A stretch of DNA of 64,000 bases. Source: Vreelandella aquamarina (GTDB lineage Bacteria > Pseudomonadota > Gammaproteobacteria > Pseudomonadales > Halomonadaceae). The position numbers and the translations under genes were made by a program. Position 1 is the stretch's first letter, and every line of letters starts with the position of its first letter. Where the stretch lies: positions 62,001 through 126,000 of the forward strand of contig NZ_JABYQT010000007.1 in the NCBI RefSeq assembly GCF_020075495.1. The letters are read 5' to 3'. The notes under the pieces are model-generated. The model searched no databases. It saw only the letters and a program-made list of their open reading frames with translations, and had not been told where the DNA came from. This document shows, piece after piece, positions 28,052-39,774 of this stretch.

Positions 28052-28927
28052 ATGGATACACAGAGCCTGCAAGCCTTCCTGGCCGTTGCCGAAACCCAAA
28101 GCTTCTCCCGCGCCGCCGAGCAGCTCTACCTGACCCAGCCTGCGGTCAGCAAACGTATTGCCACGCTTGAATCCCAGGTGAACACACGCCTGTTTGATCG
28201 AATTGGCCGGCGCATATCGCTTACCGAAGCAGGGCGCCTGCTGCTGCCTCAGGCCAAGCGCATACTCATGGCGATGGAAGACAGCCGTCGGGCGCTGGCC
28301 AATCTTTCCGGGCAGGTGGGTGGGCGGCTGACCCTGGCCACCAGCCACCATATCGGCCTGCACCGACTGCCGCCGATTCTAAAGCACTACACCCAGCGCC
28401 ACCCGGAAGTCGAGCTGGATCTTCACTTTCTGGACTCGGAGTTTGCCTATCAGGGCGTGCAGGACGGTACGCTGGAAATGGCGCTGGTGACGCTGGCACC
28501 CCACCCCATCGAGCAGTTGCACGTGGTGAAGCTGTGGCATGACCGGCTATGTTTCGTATGTGCCCCAGACCATCCCTTGGCCCATGCGCCAGCATTGACG
28601 CTTGACGCCTTGTGCCAGTACAAGTGTGTACTACCCGGCGCCATGACATTTACCCGTACGCTGATCGAGGCACGCTTTACCCAGGCGGGCCTTGCGCTGC
28701 CGGTCAGCATGGCCACCAACTATCTGGAGACGCTGAAAATGATGTGCAGCGTCGGACTCGGCTGGAGCCTGCTGCCCGACGGCATGGTGGATGACGAACT
28801 AGTGGAACTCAGCGTCGATACCGCGCCGATTCATCGCCCCCTGGGTTATCTGGTACATACCAACCGAACGCTTTCCAATGCGGCCCGAACCATGATCGAG
28901 GCGCTGGAAAGCACCAGGGAAACATGA
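28052..28927 (+). CDS. LysR-type regulator divergent from leuCDB
   Basis: About 291 residues. The N-terminal winged helix-turn-helix is clear (QAFLAVAETQSFSRAAEQLYLTQ, residues about 6-28, then VSKRIATLE), followed by a linker helix and a LysR substrate-binding domain with two lobes. The start at 28052 (MDTQSLQAFL) matches the usual LysR N-terminus; the frame is open 66 bases further upstream without similarity. Divergence from leuCDB, with a T-N11-A dyad between them, makes control of the leucine genes the best guess, by analogy with the LysR gene next to leuC in pseudomonads. The effector is unknown. Confidence 0.9.
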   Translation: MDTQSLQAFLAVAETQSFSRAAEQLYLTQPAVSKRIATLESQVNTRLFDRIGRRISLTEAGRLLLPQAKRILMAMEDSRRALANLSGQVGGRLTLATSHHIGLHRLPPILKHYTQRHPEVELDLHFLDSEFAYQGVQDGTLEMALVTLAPHPIEQLHVVKLWHDRLCFVCAPDHPLAHAPALTLDALCQYKCVLPGAMTFTRTLIEARFTQAGLALPVSMATNYLETLKMMCSVGLGWSLLPDGMVDDELVELSVDTAPIHRPLGYLVHTNRTLSNAARTMIEALESTRET

Positions 28928-28933
28928 AAAGAA

Positions 28934-29281
28934 TCAACCCAGCTTTTCCAGGTACTCCTTCAAGACGTGCGCGTGGGTGTACTGCTTGTCCTTTGCGCCG
29001 TATAGCAGAACCAGGTTCTTTTGGCTGACCTCTTTCAGGTGCTCTCTTGCCTTTTCCTTGTGGTCGCTCAGCTCGCTCAGGTACTTCTTGCGAAAATCGC
29101 TCCACTTGTCCGGGTCGTGGCCGAACCACTCGCGCAGTTCGTCACTTGGCGCCAGGTCTTTCCAGTGGCCATTCAGATCAGCCTCCTCTTTTGACACACC
29201 CCTCGGCCATAGCCTGTCCACGAGGGCGTGGTAACCCTGAGGGGCATTCTCTTCGTAAATACGGTGCAGCTTGATATTCAC
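28934..29281 (-). CDS. DUF488 family protein (YeaO-like)
   Basis: 115 residues of the DUF488 family, unknown function. Recognisable stretches are HRIYEENAPQGYHALVDRLW, WPRGVSKEEADLNGHWKDLAPS and LREWFGHDPDKWSDF. It is small, soluble and without membrane segment. Translation begins at GTG (29281) with AAAGGAG upstream. It converges with the LysR gene, 6 bases apart. It is a single gene, possibly co-transcribed with the upstream SUKH gene, 137 bases away. Confidence 0.88.
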   Translation of the reverse strand: MNIKLHRIYEENAPQGYHALVDRLWPRGVSKEEADLNGHWKDLAPSDELREWFGHDPDKWSDFRKKYLSELSDHKEKAREHLKEVSQKNLVLLYGAKDKQYTHAHVLKEYLEKLG

Positions 29282-29418
29282 AGCGCTTCTCCTTTAGCGT
29301 TATTGATGGCTTGCAGCCGCTGGTTTCCAGCTGGCAACGGGCGCGGGAGACTGGCCACCATGATACTTGAACGACCAACGTCATCCTGCAGGTGTACCTG
29401 CGAGGCCTGCCTTCACTT

Positions 29419-29841
29419 TCACTCCCTGCGCTTTACGCTCTTGAATAGACCCTCGACACTCGACGCCACGAACATGGCCTCTTCAAGGGCCAGCGATGAA
29501 AACAGGAACGCTTGAAGCGTAAAGGCGCCTTCTGCTCGCAGGTCGATGGCGACCACGTCGCTGCCACCACTATCTCCAATTCCGATGAAGCCCGGCAGAT
29601 AGGTCTGTATCTGATAACCTTCATTGGCGCTCAATACGGTATCGATGGGCCATAGCCGCAGGTACTCGGGATAGACGTCGAACTCACCTTCGCCGCCGTT
29701 GCTTGTGCGTAAAAAGTCCAGATAGTCTGTGGGCAGCTCGACGCCCGCCCACTCGAGGAGCCGGGCGATAGCGGCATCATCGGCGCCCGGTTCGCCTTGC
29801 CAATCGGCATCAGGGTTATCCGTATAGTGATGTATATTCAT
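29419..29841 (-). CDS. SMI1/KNR4 (SUKH) family protein
   Basis: 140 residues. It has the SUKH layout: an N-terminal helix with IARLLEWAGVELPTDYLDFLRTSNGG, where ELP.DY..F....NGG is the family signature, then WPIDTV, a FIGIGDSGGSDVVAIDL beta-hairpin and a C-terminal helix. SUKH proteins often act as immunity proteins for contact-dependent or polymorphic toxins, but stand-alone members of unknown role are common. No toxin gene is adjacent. AGGCTGAG upstream of the ATG. The family call is good; the function is open. Confidence 0.82.
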   Translation of the reverse strand: MNIHHYTDNPDADWQGEPGADDAAIARLLEWAGVELPTDYLDFLRTSNGGEGEFDVYPEYLRLWPIDTVLSANEGYQIQTYLPGFIGIGDSGGSDVVAIDLRAEGAFTLQAFLFSSLALEEAMFVASSVEGLFKSVKRRE

Positions 29842-29933
29842 GGTGACTCAGCCTGCTGAATGGGCGCTTTTCATGACGAGACACCAAGGTATCAACTCCC
29901 ACTTCTCGTGCAAAGCCTGGGCTCTTTACCTCT

Positions 29934-29967
29934 CCTGCTGGCCTTTCATCCCTGCTGGCCTTTCATC
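29934..29967. repeat. 17-bp perfect tandem duplication
   Basis: CCTGCTGGCCTTTCATC occurs twice head to tail (29934-29950 and 29951-29967) in the intergenic region 44 bases before the membrane protein start. It is probably a recent slippage duplication. Confidence 0.9.
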
Positions 29968-30010
29968 ACCAATCCTATTAGCCTGCTAATTCCAGGTGAA
30001 AGGATCCGGC

Positions 30011-31324
30011 ATGGAAAAGAGCACTTCCCGGCAGCGTGCGGCCGGCGTATCAGCACTACTTGGACTGGCCACTCAAATCGTCGGATTCACGGGCTGGGCG
30101 CAGACGACCCAGCTCGTCAGCTATCTGCTGTGGGGAGCAGTGGCATTGCTCTGGCCAGATATACCCAGGCGCTCACGGGTACAGGCGGGCGTATTGGTGG
30201 CGGTCGGCGTGCTGATGCTTCTGGTGGCGCGGTGGGTGTATGGCGCTACTATCGATTGGCCACGAGTGCTGGAAGGTAACGTATTCGTCGTGGCGATGCT
30301 GATCGGCGTGAGTTTTATCTCGCTGATCGGCAGGCAGGGCAATTCGTCTGGCGGGGGCAAGCGACAGACCGGCAGTGGCGGTAGCCTGCGCACTTGGCTT
30401 GGCGTACATTTTCTTGGCGCCATCTTGAATCTCTCCACCATTTTCATGGTGGGCGACCGTATCGCCCGGCGCGCTCCCTTGACCACGCCACACTATCTGG
30501 CGCTCAACCGCGGTCTTTCCAGCGCTGCCCTATGGTCGCCGTTTTTCGCCTCGATGGGCCTGGTCATCGCCCTCGCCCCGGAAGTCCGCTACCTGAATAT
30601 CGCGCTAGTCGGGTTTCCCATCGCCATGCTGTCAGGCGTCATTACCACGCTGGAGCTTCGTCGCCGGTTCGATCTCACCGAGGTGGATGGTTTTTCGCTC
30701 TCGCCCAGGAGCCTACTGATGCCCTTGGGCATGGCCGCAGGCGTCATGCTGTTTCACTTCTGGCTCACGCCGTCGCTTTCCATCATCAGTATCATCACCT
30801 TTCTATTACCCGGTGTAGCGGTCATGGCCAACCTTCGTCACGGACCTGTGTTCACGATAAAACGCCTTCGACAGCACACCGTCAACCGACTGCCCGCCAT
30901 GCGCGGCGAATTTTCGCTGTTTCTGGCAGCGGGGCTTTTGACCATCGGGCTCTCGACGCTGGTCAGCGCGGCGGCAGGAAAGGAGTGGACGCTTTTCGAG
31001 GATTTCGGTATCGGGCAGGGGCTTTTAAGCTTCGCGGGCATCGTGACGAGCGCCTTGCTGGGGCTTCATCCGATCATCGGCATTTCGGTCCTGGCCTCCA
31101 TGCTTGATCTGGCGGCCAGCGAACAGACACTCTTTGCCTTCGTGGCCTTGAGTGCCTGGTCGGTGGGTACAAGCGTTGGCCCGTTGTCGGGTATCAACCT
31201 GTCACTTCAAGGGCGCTACGGGGTGAGCAGCTACCAGATGATGCGTGATAACCTACTCTATGCAGGCATCATGAGCCTGCTTTCGCTGGGCGCGATTGCA
31301 GGCATCGGATTCATCCAGCCCTAG
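30011..31324 (+). CDS. Polytopic inner-membrane protein of unknown function
   Basis: About 437 residues with roughly 12 hydrophobic segments over the whole length, so probably a transporter. A glycine-rich cytoplasmic loop (about 110-130) separates the first three helices from the rest. Conserved-looking elements are LGLHPIIGISVLASMLDL and SVGTSVGPLSGINLSLQG near the end, resembling a re-entrant or substrate-binding motif. I do not recognise the family. The start is at the ATG 30011, which has AAAGGA six bases upstream; an in-frame GTG at 29996 precedes the binding site. It is monocistronic and its stop overlaps that of the convergent ybeL-like gene. Confidence 0.7.
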   Translation: MEKSTSRQRAAGVSALLGLATQIVGFTGWAQTTQLVSYLLWGAVALLWPDIPRRSRVQAGVLVAVGVLMLLVARWVYGATIDWPRVLEGNVFVVAMLIGVSFISLIGRQGNSSGGGKRQTGSGGSLRTWLGVHFLGAILNLSTIFMVGDRIARRAPLTTPHYLALNRGLSSAALWSPFFASMGLVIALAPEVRYLNIALVGFPIAMLSGVITTLELRRRFDLTEVDGFSLSPRSLLMPLGMAAGVMLFHFWLTPSLSIISIITFLLPGVAVMANLRHGPVFTIKRLRQHTVNRLPAMRGEFSLFLAAGLLTIGLSTLVSAAAGKEWTLFEDFGIGQGLLSFAGIVTSALLGLHPIIGISVLASMLDLAASEQTLFAFVALSAWSVGTSVGPLSGINLSLQGRYGVSSYQMMRDNLLYAGIMSLLSLGAIAGIGFIQP

Positions 31325-31842
31325 TTTTCAATGACCCTGTTGACCACTCGGTAGAAGTAACGGTGCCCACACTGGTGGCAAGGCTCCAGACGTGCCACAT
31401 TCGACAAGCTCACCTGGGCGTCGCAGTGTACGCAGGCCATCAAGCCGGGGGCAGCCATTTCGCCTTCACAGTAGTCTGCCCGGGCCGCTTCGAGGTCTTC
31501 ATCAAAACGTTCGCGCTCGACCACGCTGCGGTCGGCGATGGATAGAAGTGATTCCACTACGCGACGCGAAAGGCCGGATACATCGATTCCGAGCCAGGTA
31601 GCTACCTGCATGCCGGTATCGGCGAGGTAGTGGCGCATGTCCTTCAGGTCGCGTTCTACCCAGGCGCGCAGCAGGGCCAGCTCGTCCTTGGTGTACTCTT
31701 CAAGCTCAGCTTCAAAAGCAACTGCGTCGTCTAGATCCTTTTGCAGATTGTCCCAGGTCAACTCGTTTGCACCATCCTGCATGCGTTCCAGCAGGCGTTC
31801 GTAGCCCTCGCGCAAGCGGTGGTCGTTATGCTGTTCACTCAT
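31321..31842 (-). CDS. ybeL: YbeL-like zinc-ribbon protein (DUF1451)
   Basis: About 173 residues. The N-terminal two thirds are highly charged and helical; the C-terminus is a zinc ribbon with two CxxC pairs (CVHCDAQV ... CHQCGHRY). This matches the YbeL/DUF1451 family, whose role is unknown. The start at 31842 (MSEQHNDHRL) has AGGAGAGG upstream; the frame is open 84 bases further. It diverges from leuS, the same arrangement as ybeL-leuS in E. coli. Its stop codon (CTA on plus) shares bases with the TAG of the convergent gene. Confidence 0.88.
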   Translation of the reverse strand: MSEQHNDHRLREGYERLLERMQDGANELTWDNLQKDLDDAVAFEAELEEYTKDELALLRAWVERDLKDMRHYLADTGMQVATWLGIDVSGLSRRVVESLLSIADRSVVERERFDEDLEAARADYCEGEMAAPGLMACVHCDAQVSLSNVARLEPCHQCGHRYFYRVVNRVIEN

Positions 31843-31891
31843 CAAGCCTCTCCTTTTGTCGACGCAGGTATTTCCTATCATCAGCTTGCCG

Positions 31892-31920
31892 TTCAAGGAT
31901 ACTCCTTCATAGGATACAAT
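31892..31920 (+). promoter_or_regulatory. Candidate leuS promoter
   Basis: TTCAAG, a 17-base spacer and TACAAT (31915-31920) give an acceptable -10 with a poor -35. The start would be near 31927, leaving a leader of about 77 bases before leuS. Confidence 0.35.
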
Positions 31921-31937
31921 CGGCACTACTTATCTGA

Positions 31938-35076
<3,139 letters not shown>

Positions 35077-35080
<4 letters not shown>

Positions 35081-36144
35081 AGGTCTTTGCCGACCAGCTG
35101 CCATCCGCCCTTGCCAAGAAACTGCCCAAGGCCGTGATAGTGGCGGGCGATGAGCCGCTTCAACATCGGGATGCCTGTGACGCGGTACGCGCAGCCGCGC
35201 GGCAAGCAGGCATCGAAGAGCGCGAAGTGCTGGATGTCGATGCCAACTTTGCCTGGGGGCGCCTGCTCGAAGCCGCCAGCAATCTCTCGCTCTTTGCTAC
35301 CAGCAAGCTGATGGAAGTGCGTCTTGGTACCCACAAGCTTGGCCAGGAAGGCAGCAAGGCACTGGCCCAGTATGCGGACATGCTGGACACAAGCGATGAT
35401 ATTCTGCTGATCAGCATGGGCAAGCTGGATGGCAAGCAGCAAAAAAGCGCCTGGTTCAAGGCGCTGGATAAGCATGGCCTGTTTGTGCCGGTGTGGCCGG
35501 TGGACAATTCCCGCCTGGGTTACTGGCTGCGCGATAGGGCTGCTCTGCATGGCCTGCAGATAGACCTTGAAGCGGCACGCCTTCTGGGTGAGCGCACCGA
35601 AGGCAACCTGCTTTCCGCCGACCAGGAGCTGCAAAAGCTCTCCCTGATTCACCCTCAGGGCACGCGCTTGAACGTTGAAAGTATCGCGCAAGGTGTCGAA
35701 GACAGCTCGCGGTTTGATGTCTTCAACCTCGCGGATGCGTGCCTGAAGGGCGAACCTGGGCGCGTGTCGCGCATCATTCACGGGCTACGGAGCGAAGGCG
35801 TCGAAGCCCCTATCGTGCTCTGGGCATTAAGTCGCGAACTGCGTACCCTGCTGTCGCTGCACCAGCACCTTGACCAGGGCCAAAGCTTCGAGCACGCCTG
35901 CAAGACACAAAAGCCGATGATCTTCGATAAGCGCCGTCCGGCCTATCAGAAAGCCATCAAGCGACTTCCCATGAAACGCCTGCATAAGCTCCTGCTGATG
36001 TCACAACGACTCGACCTCGCCATCAAGGGCGCCAGTGCCGTTCCCCTGTGGCCCGGCCTGCATGACCTGGCGATGACCATGGCAGGTGGCAAGGGAATTC
36101 TTGCAGAAACGCCCTGGACCTACCGTATTAGTGCAAATAATTAG
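35077..36144 (+). CDS. holA: DNA polymerase III subunit delta
   Basis: 355 residues, full length. The delta subunit opens the beta clamp within the clamp loader. The N-terminal half has the AAA+-like fold without Walker ATPase motifs (VIVAGDEPLQHRDACDAVR), as expected for delta, and the C-terminal collar domain carries the helical TLLSLHQHLDQG region. It starts at GTG overlapping the lptE stop by 4 bases. In E. coli nadD follows holA; here it does not. Confidence 0.95.
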
Positions 36145-36247
36145 CATCTTGCACAATTGACTTAAAACCCGGACGTTTTATTTCTATACTCCTGAGTCGA
36201 GCAATATAATGCTTGGCTACCCCGACTAGTCTATAAGGAAGAAGACG

Positions 36248-36649
36248 ATGAAGACATTGCGCGCCTACCTCTCTACGCTGTTGATTGCCGCCCTGGTGAT
36301 TACCAGCCTGCCGGTGGCGGCAGCCCCTGCGGCTCCTCAGTCGATGGACCTCGTATCCACCCAGTCCGCGCTGGCCAATGACCGCGCTGGCGCCGACCGT
36401 GAGCGCATCAACGAGATTCTGGCCCGTGCCGATGTACAGGAGCAACTGCTCAAGCAAGGGGTGGATCTGGACGAGGTAGATGCCCGCGTCGCTGCCCTCA
36501 GCGACGCCGAAGCGCAGCAGATGGCCCAGCAGCTGGAGCAACTGCCTGCGGGCGCCGGCGGTGTGGTCGGTGCACTGTTTGCCGTATTCATTATCCTGCT
36601 GATCACCGATATTCTCGGCCTGACCGATGTCTATCCGTTTACCCGCTAA
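36248..36649 (+). CDS. PA2779-like small membrane protein (DUF6627)
   Basis: 133 residues. A signal-like or first membrane segment (LSTLLIAALVITSLPVAAAPA, 8-28), a charged helical middle with ERINEILARADVQEQLLKQGVDLDEVDARVAALSD, which reads like a helical hairpin, and a C-terminal membrane helix (GVVGALFAVFIILLITDILGL). This matches the PA2779-type family. AAGGAAGAAG lies before the ATG. It is followed 27 bases later by the C39-like peptidase gene; the two are a conserved pair in pseudomonads and relatives (established by family naming), with unknown function. Confidence 0.8.
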   Translation: MKTLRAYLSTLLIAALVITSLPVAAAPAAPQSMDLVSTQSALANDRAGADRERINEILARADVQEQLLKQGVDLDEVDARVAALSDAEAQQMAQQLEQLPAGAGGVVGALFAVFIILLITDILGLTDVYPFTR

Positions 36650-36676
36650 ACCAGGTCATGAAAACTAAGGCAGGTC

Positions 36677-37606
36677 ATGAAAAAACTGCTTTCTAACGCC
36701 CGCTTTGCGGGCGTTTTCGCGCTTGCCCTGCTGCTTTCGGCCTGCGCCCGCAATCCGGTACTGCTGGGTAGCACCTACGAAACCCTTGCACCCCTGGTAG
36801 AAAACCGTGACGTGCCGTTTTTCGCCCAGAGCGAGTATCAGTGCGGTCCAGCGACACTTGCCATGGTGCTCAACTATCAGGGTGTCGATACCAGCGTCGA
36901 TGAACTGATCCCCCAGGTCTTCCTGCCAGGCCGTGAGGGCAGCGTCCAGCCGGAAATGCTCGCCACGGTGCGCCGACATCACAAGCTGGCCTACCCGATT
37001 CGCGGCACCATGGACGCACTGCTGAAACACCTGGCGGCTGGCGACCCGGTGGTCGTCATGCAGAATCTTTCCCTGCCTGTCTACCCCATGTGGCACTATG
37101 CAGTAGCCATTGGGTTTGATTTGCCGAACGAGACCCTCGTCTTGCGCAGCGGCGAGCGTAGGCGCCATACGCTCGCTTTCAGCCGTTTTGACGCCACCTG
37201 GGCACGCAGCGACCGCTGGGGGTTCATCGTCGCTGACCCAGGAACGCTGCCGGAAGGTATCAGCGTGCGCAACGCACTCGAGGCCATCAGCGCCTACGAA
37301 GAGGTTCACGGCCCACAAGCCGCATTGAGCAGTTGGCAGGCCCTGGTGCAGCGCTACCCCGATAGCGCCATGGGCCAGTTTGCGCTAGGCAATGCGCTGT
37401 ATGCCGATCAGCAGCCAAGCGAAGCCATCGCGGCCTTTCGCGCCGCCACGCAGCAAGACAGCCAAATGGGGGCCGCCTGGCTGAACCTGGGCATGGTATT
37501 GCTGCAAGAGGACAGGCTTGATGAAGCGCGCAATGCGTTGATCGAGGCCGCCGCCATTGAAGGGAGCTGGCAAGCGCGGGCTCAAGGGGTACTGGAAGAG
37601 ATGTAA
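36677..37606 (+). CDS. PA2778-like C39-type cysteine peptidase lipoprotein with TPR
   Basis: 309 residues. The signal peptide ends in the lipobox LLSAC (C23), so it is a lipoprotein. A papain-like C39 peptidase domain follows (about 44-190): catalytic Cys C56 in QSEYQCGPATLAMVL and His H140 in MWHYAVAIGFD, with an Asp or Asn near 148-151. The last 105 residues contain TPR helices (PDSAMGQFALGNALYADQQP, AAWLNLGMVLLQEDRLDEA). The lipid anchor and periplasmic location argue against an ABC bacteriocin-processing role. It is in an operon with the preceding small membrane protein. Confidence 0.87.
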   Translation: MKKLLSNARFAGVFALALLLSACARNPVLLGSTYETLAPLVENRDVPFFAQSEYQCGPATLAMVLNYQGVDTSVDELIPQVFLPGREGSVQPEMLATVRRHHKLAYPIRGTMDALLKHLAAGDPVVVMQNLSLPVYPMWHYAVAIGFDLPNETLVLRSGERRRHTLAFSRFDATWARSDRWGFIVADPGTLPEGISVRNALEAISAYEEVHGPQAALSSWQALVQRYPDSAMGQFALGNALYADQQPSEAIAAFRAATQQDSQMGAAWLNLGMVLLQEDRLDEARNALIEAAAIEGSWQARAQGVLEEM

Positions 37607-37642
37607 TGCCGAGGCAAGCGCGTCAAACCATCCGCGCCTGCT

Positions 37643-37712
37643 CTCTCAATACCAAGGGATCTATCAATTACCAAGGGATCTATCAATTACCAAGGGCTCT
37701 ATCAATACCAAA
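37643..37712. repeat. 19-bp tandem repeat, about 3.7 copies
   Basis: The unit TATCAATTACCAAGGGATC occurs exactly at 37662-37680 and with one change at 37681-37699 (GGGCTC). A diverged copy precedes it (CTCAATACCAAGGGATC) and a partial copy follows. It is in the 3' region after the peptidase gene, just before a hairpin terminator. Confidence 0.92.
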
Positions 37713-37731
37713 GGGGCCATCTGGCCCCTTT
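37710..37731. terminator. Hairpin between the convergent peptidase and sthA genes
   Basis: A 9-10-bp GC-rich stem AAAGGGGCC / GGCCCCTTT with a 4-base loop (37710-37731). A/T flanks on both sides suit a bidirectional terminator, though the T runs are short. Confidence 0.7.
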
Positions 37732-37758
37732 GCGCTTTACACAGACCATGAAGCCAGC

Positions 37759-39150
37759 CTAGAAGACTCGATTCAAGCCATTCTGAGCCGCTACTCGGTA
37801 AGCTTCGGCCATGGTCGGGTAGTTGAACGTGGTATTCACGAAGTACTTGAGCGTATTCGCCTCCCCCGGCTGCTGCATGATCGCCTGGCCGATGTGCAAA
37901 ATCTCGGAGGCCTGATCGCCAAAGCAGTGAATACCCAGTATTTCCAGCGTATCCTGATGAAACAGAATCTTGAGCATTCCGACGACATCGCCGGTGATCT
38001 GCGCCCGGGCGGTATCCTTGAAGAATGCCTTGCCCACTTCGTAAGGCACCTTGGCTTCGGTCAGCTCACGTTCATTGGGGCCAAACGAGCTGATTTCGGG
38101 AATGGTATAGATGCCGGTAGGCACATCACTGACAAATCGGTACTCCTTGTCGAGCAGCTCATTGCAGGAGTTGAGGCCCTGGTCATAAGCCGCACTGGCA
38201 AGACTGGGCCAGCCGATGACATCGCCTGCGGCGTAGATATGCGGAATCGATGTACGGTAATGTTCGTCCACACTCAGCTGGCCGCGGCCGTTGGCTTCGA
38301 GTCCGATATTCTCAAGGCCCAGGCTATCGGTATTACCGGTGCGCCCATTGGCCCACAGGAAAGCATCGGCGCGGATCTTCTTGCCCGACTTGAGATGTAC
38401 CACCACGCCTGACTCATCGCCTTCAACGCTTGCATAATCTTCGTTATGACGAATCAGCACGCCATGCTTGCGCAGATGGTAGGAGAGCGCGTCGCTGATT
38501 TCATCGTCCAGAAACGAGAGCAGGCTGTCGCGGTTGTTGATCAGATCGACCTTGAGGCCCAGCCCCGAGAATATCGAGGCATACTCGCACCCGATTACCC
38601 CAGCACCGAAGATCACCAGTGTTCTTGGCGTATGCGCAAGGCTCAAGATGGTATCCGAGCAGTAGATACGCGGATGACGAAAATTGATATCGGCCGGGCG
38701 GTAGGGTCGCGAACCGGTCGCAATGACGATTTTCTTGGCGACCAACTCCTCCATGCCCTCGTGATGGTCTCGTACCAGCACCGTATGCTCATCCTTGAAA
38801 CGAGCGATACCGTGAAACAGGTCGATTCGATTACGCGCGTAGAAAGTGGTACGCATCTCTACCTGTTTATCGATGGTGCCGCGGGAGCGCTCCATGACCT
38901 TGGGAAAAGAAAACCAGCGGGGTTCACCAATGTCGCGGAACATGCGGTTGGTGTTGAACGCCATGATCTGTTTGACCTGGTGACGCAAGGCCTTGGAAGG
39001 AATCGTCCCCCAGTGCGTGCAGTTACCGCCAACCTGCGCCTGCTTTTCAATGATCGCCACACGCATACCGTGCTTGGCTGCATTAATGGCCGCACTTTCA
39101 CCGGCAGGGCCGGTACCAATAACCACCACATCGTAATTGTGAACCGCCAT
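37759..39150 (-). CDS. sthA: Soluble pyridine nucleotide transhydrogenase
   Basis: 463 residues of the flavoprotein disulfide-reductase superfamily. The FAD motif [10 protein letters not shown] is at 12-21. The redox-disulfide region reads [16 protein letters not shown], with only the first cysteine (C44) and Thr at the second position (T49), the hallmark of SthA against lipoamide dehydrogenase. It transfers hydride between NADPH and NAD+ in the cytosol to balance the pools. The NAD-binding [13 protein letters not shown] and dimer domain follow. It is downstream of nqrM but separated by a strong terminator. Confidence 0.95.
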   Translation of the reverse strand: MAVHNYDVVVIGTGPAGESAAINAAKHGMRVAIIEKQAQVGGNCTHWGTIPSKALRHQVKQIMAFNTNRMFRDIGEPRWFSFPKVMERSRGTIDKQVEMRTTFYARNRIDLFHGIARFKDEHTVLVRDHHEGMEELVAKKIVIATGSRPYRPADINFRHPRIYCSDTILSLAHTPRTLVIFGAGVIGCEYASIFSGLGLKVDLINNRDSLLSFLDDEISDALSYHLRKHGVLIRHNEDYASVEGDESGVVVHLKSGKKIRADAFLWANGRTGNTDSLGLENIGLEANGRGQLSVDEHYRTSIPHIYAAGDVIGWPSLASAAYDQGLNSCNELLDKEYRFVSDVPTGIYTIPEISSFGPNERELTEAKVPYEVGKAFFKDTARAQITGDVVGMLKILFHQDTLEILGIHCFGDQASEILHIGQAIMQQPGEANTLKYFVNTTFNYPTMAEAYRVAAQNGLNRVF

Positions 39151-39174
39151 ACTCGCTGCGTCTCCCCTGTTCCC

Positions 39175-39209
39175 AAAAAATAGGCGCAGCGGATCTCTCG
39201 GCTGCGCCT
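39175..39209 (-). terminator. Intrinsic terminator of nqrM
   Basis: A 9-bp perfect stem (39182-39190 with 39201-39209); on the minus strand it is followed by ATTTTTTGG. It lies 18 bases after the nqrM stop and insulates sthA. Confidence 0.9.
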
Positions 39210-39227
39210 CGTTATTTCCAGTACCGG

Positions 39228-39482
39228 CTAGCGGCGAGTAGCTTCGTAGCCCAGATCAGCGCCGCGGCTCTCGTCGCTACGCCGACGTACACCGCCGCGT
39301 TTACGATTCTCTTCTTCGCAGACGTCATCTTTACCGCCACAGATATCGCAGCCATCTTTCATGCCGATCTGATTCAAGCCGCCACAGGAGCCGGCGATGG
39401 GCTTGCGCCCCATCAACACACCCACTGCCATTGCGCACATGATCAACGCCATGAATCCTAGAACCAGTAGCCAGATTGCCAT
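39228..39482 (-). CDS. nqrM: Na+-NQR maturation protein NqrM
   Basis: 84 residues. One N-terminal membrane helix (about 3-24) and a Cys-rich motif: C33 (GSCGGL), C45 and C48 (GCDICGG) and C55 (DVCEEE), plus C16 in the helix. NqrM is needed to insert the iron centre between NqrD and NqrE. It is the first gene after the nqr operon on the same strand but about 290 bases from nqrF with a hairpin between, and no apbE lies in between, as there is in Vibrio and Pseudomonas. The C-terminal tail is basic. Confidence 0.93.
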   Translation of the reverse strand: MAIWLLVLGFMALIMCAMAVGVLMGRKPIAGSCGGLNQIGMKDGCDICGGKDDVCEEENRKRGGVRRRSDESRGADLGYEATRR

Positions 39483-39712
39483 ATGAACCTCCCAGCATTG
39501 CCATTGAAGCCTTATCTGCGGACAACCGTTCGGCCAAATAGTGCCCGGCGAGTGTCTGCCATGTATGCATTATACCTTACCCGCGGCTCACTTATCATCG
39601 CTGCCCGCTTTTTGAGACGCCATAGCGGCTGCCTATTGGCCGCACCTATGGAACCACTTCTGGCAATCTCCGCACTGCGTTTTAAACAGGATTCTTCAAA
39701 CAGGGTTTAAAT

Positions 39713-39743
39713 AAAAAGGGCCAGCCCTGCGGCCAGCCCCCTT
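39713..39743 (-). terminator. Probable terminator of nqrABCDEF
   Basis: An imperfect GC-rich inverted repeat (AAAGGG / CCCTTT outer arms, GGCC inner arms). On the minus strand it runs into CCCTTTTTATTT. It is 30-60 bases after the nqrF stop. Confidence 0.55.
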
Positions 39744-39774
39744 TGCACTCGAGAGTACGCTGCTGTTTGAATCA

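Noticed and set aside
29419..29841. SUKH gene as part of a toxin-immunity module.
   Set aside because: No toxin, secretion or Rhs/CDI fragment is in the neighbouring genes; kept only as an orphan observation.
31886..31920. TTGCCG as the -35 of the leuS promoter.
   Set aside because: The spacer to TACAAT would be 23 bases, outside the functional range.
37606..38412. Long plus-strand open frame through the tandem repeat and the 3' part of sthA.
   Set aside because: It is antisense to a fully convincing sthA gene; it arises from GC-rich codon structure and has no family features.
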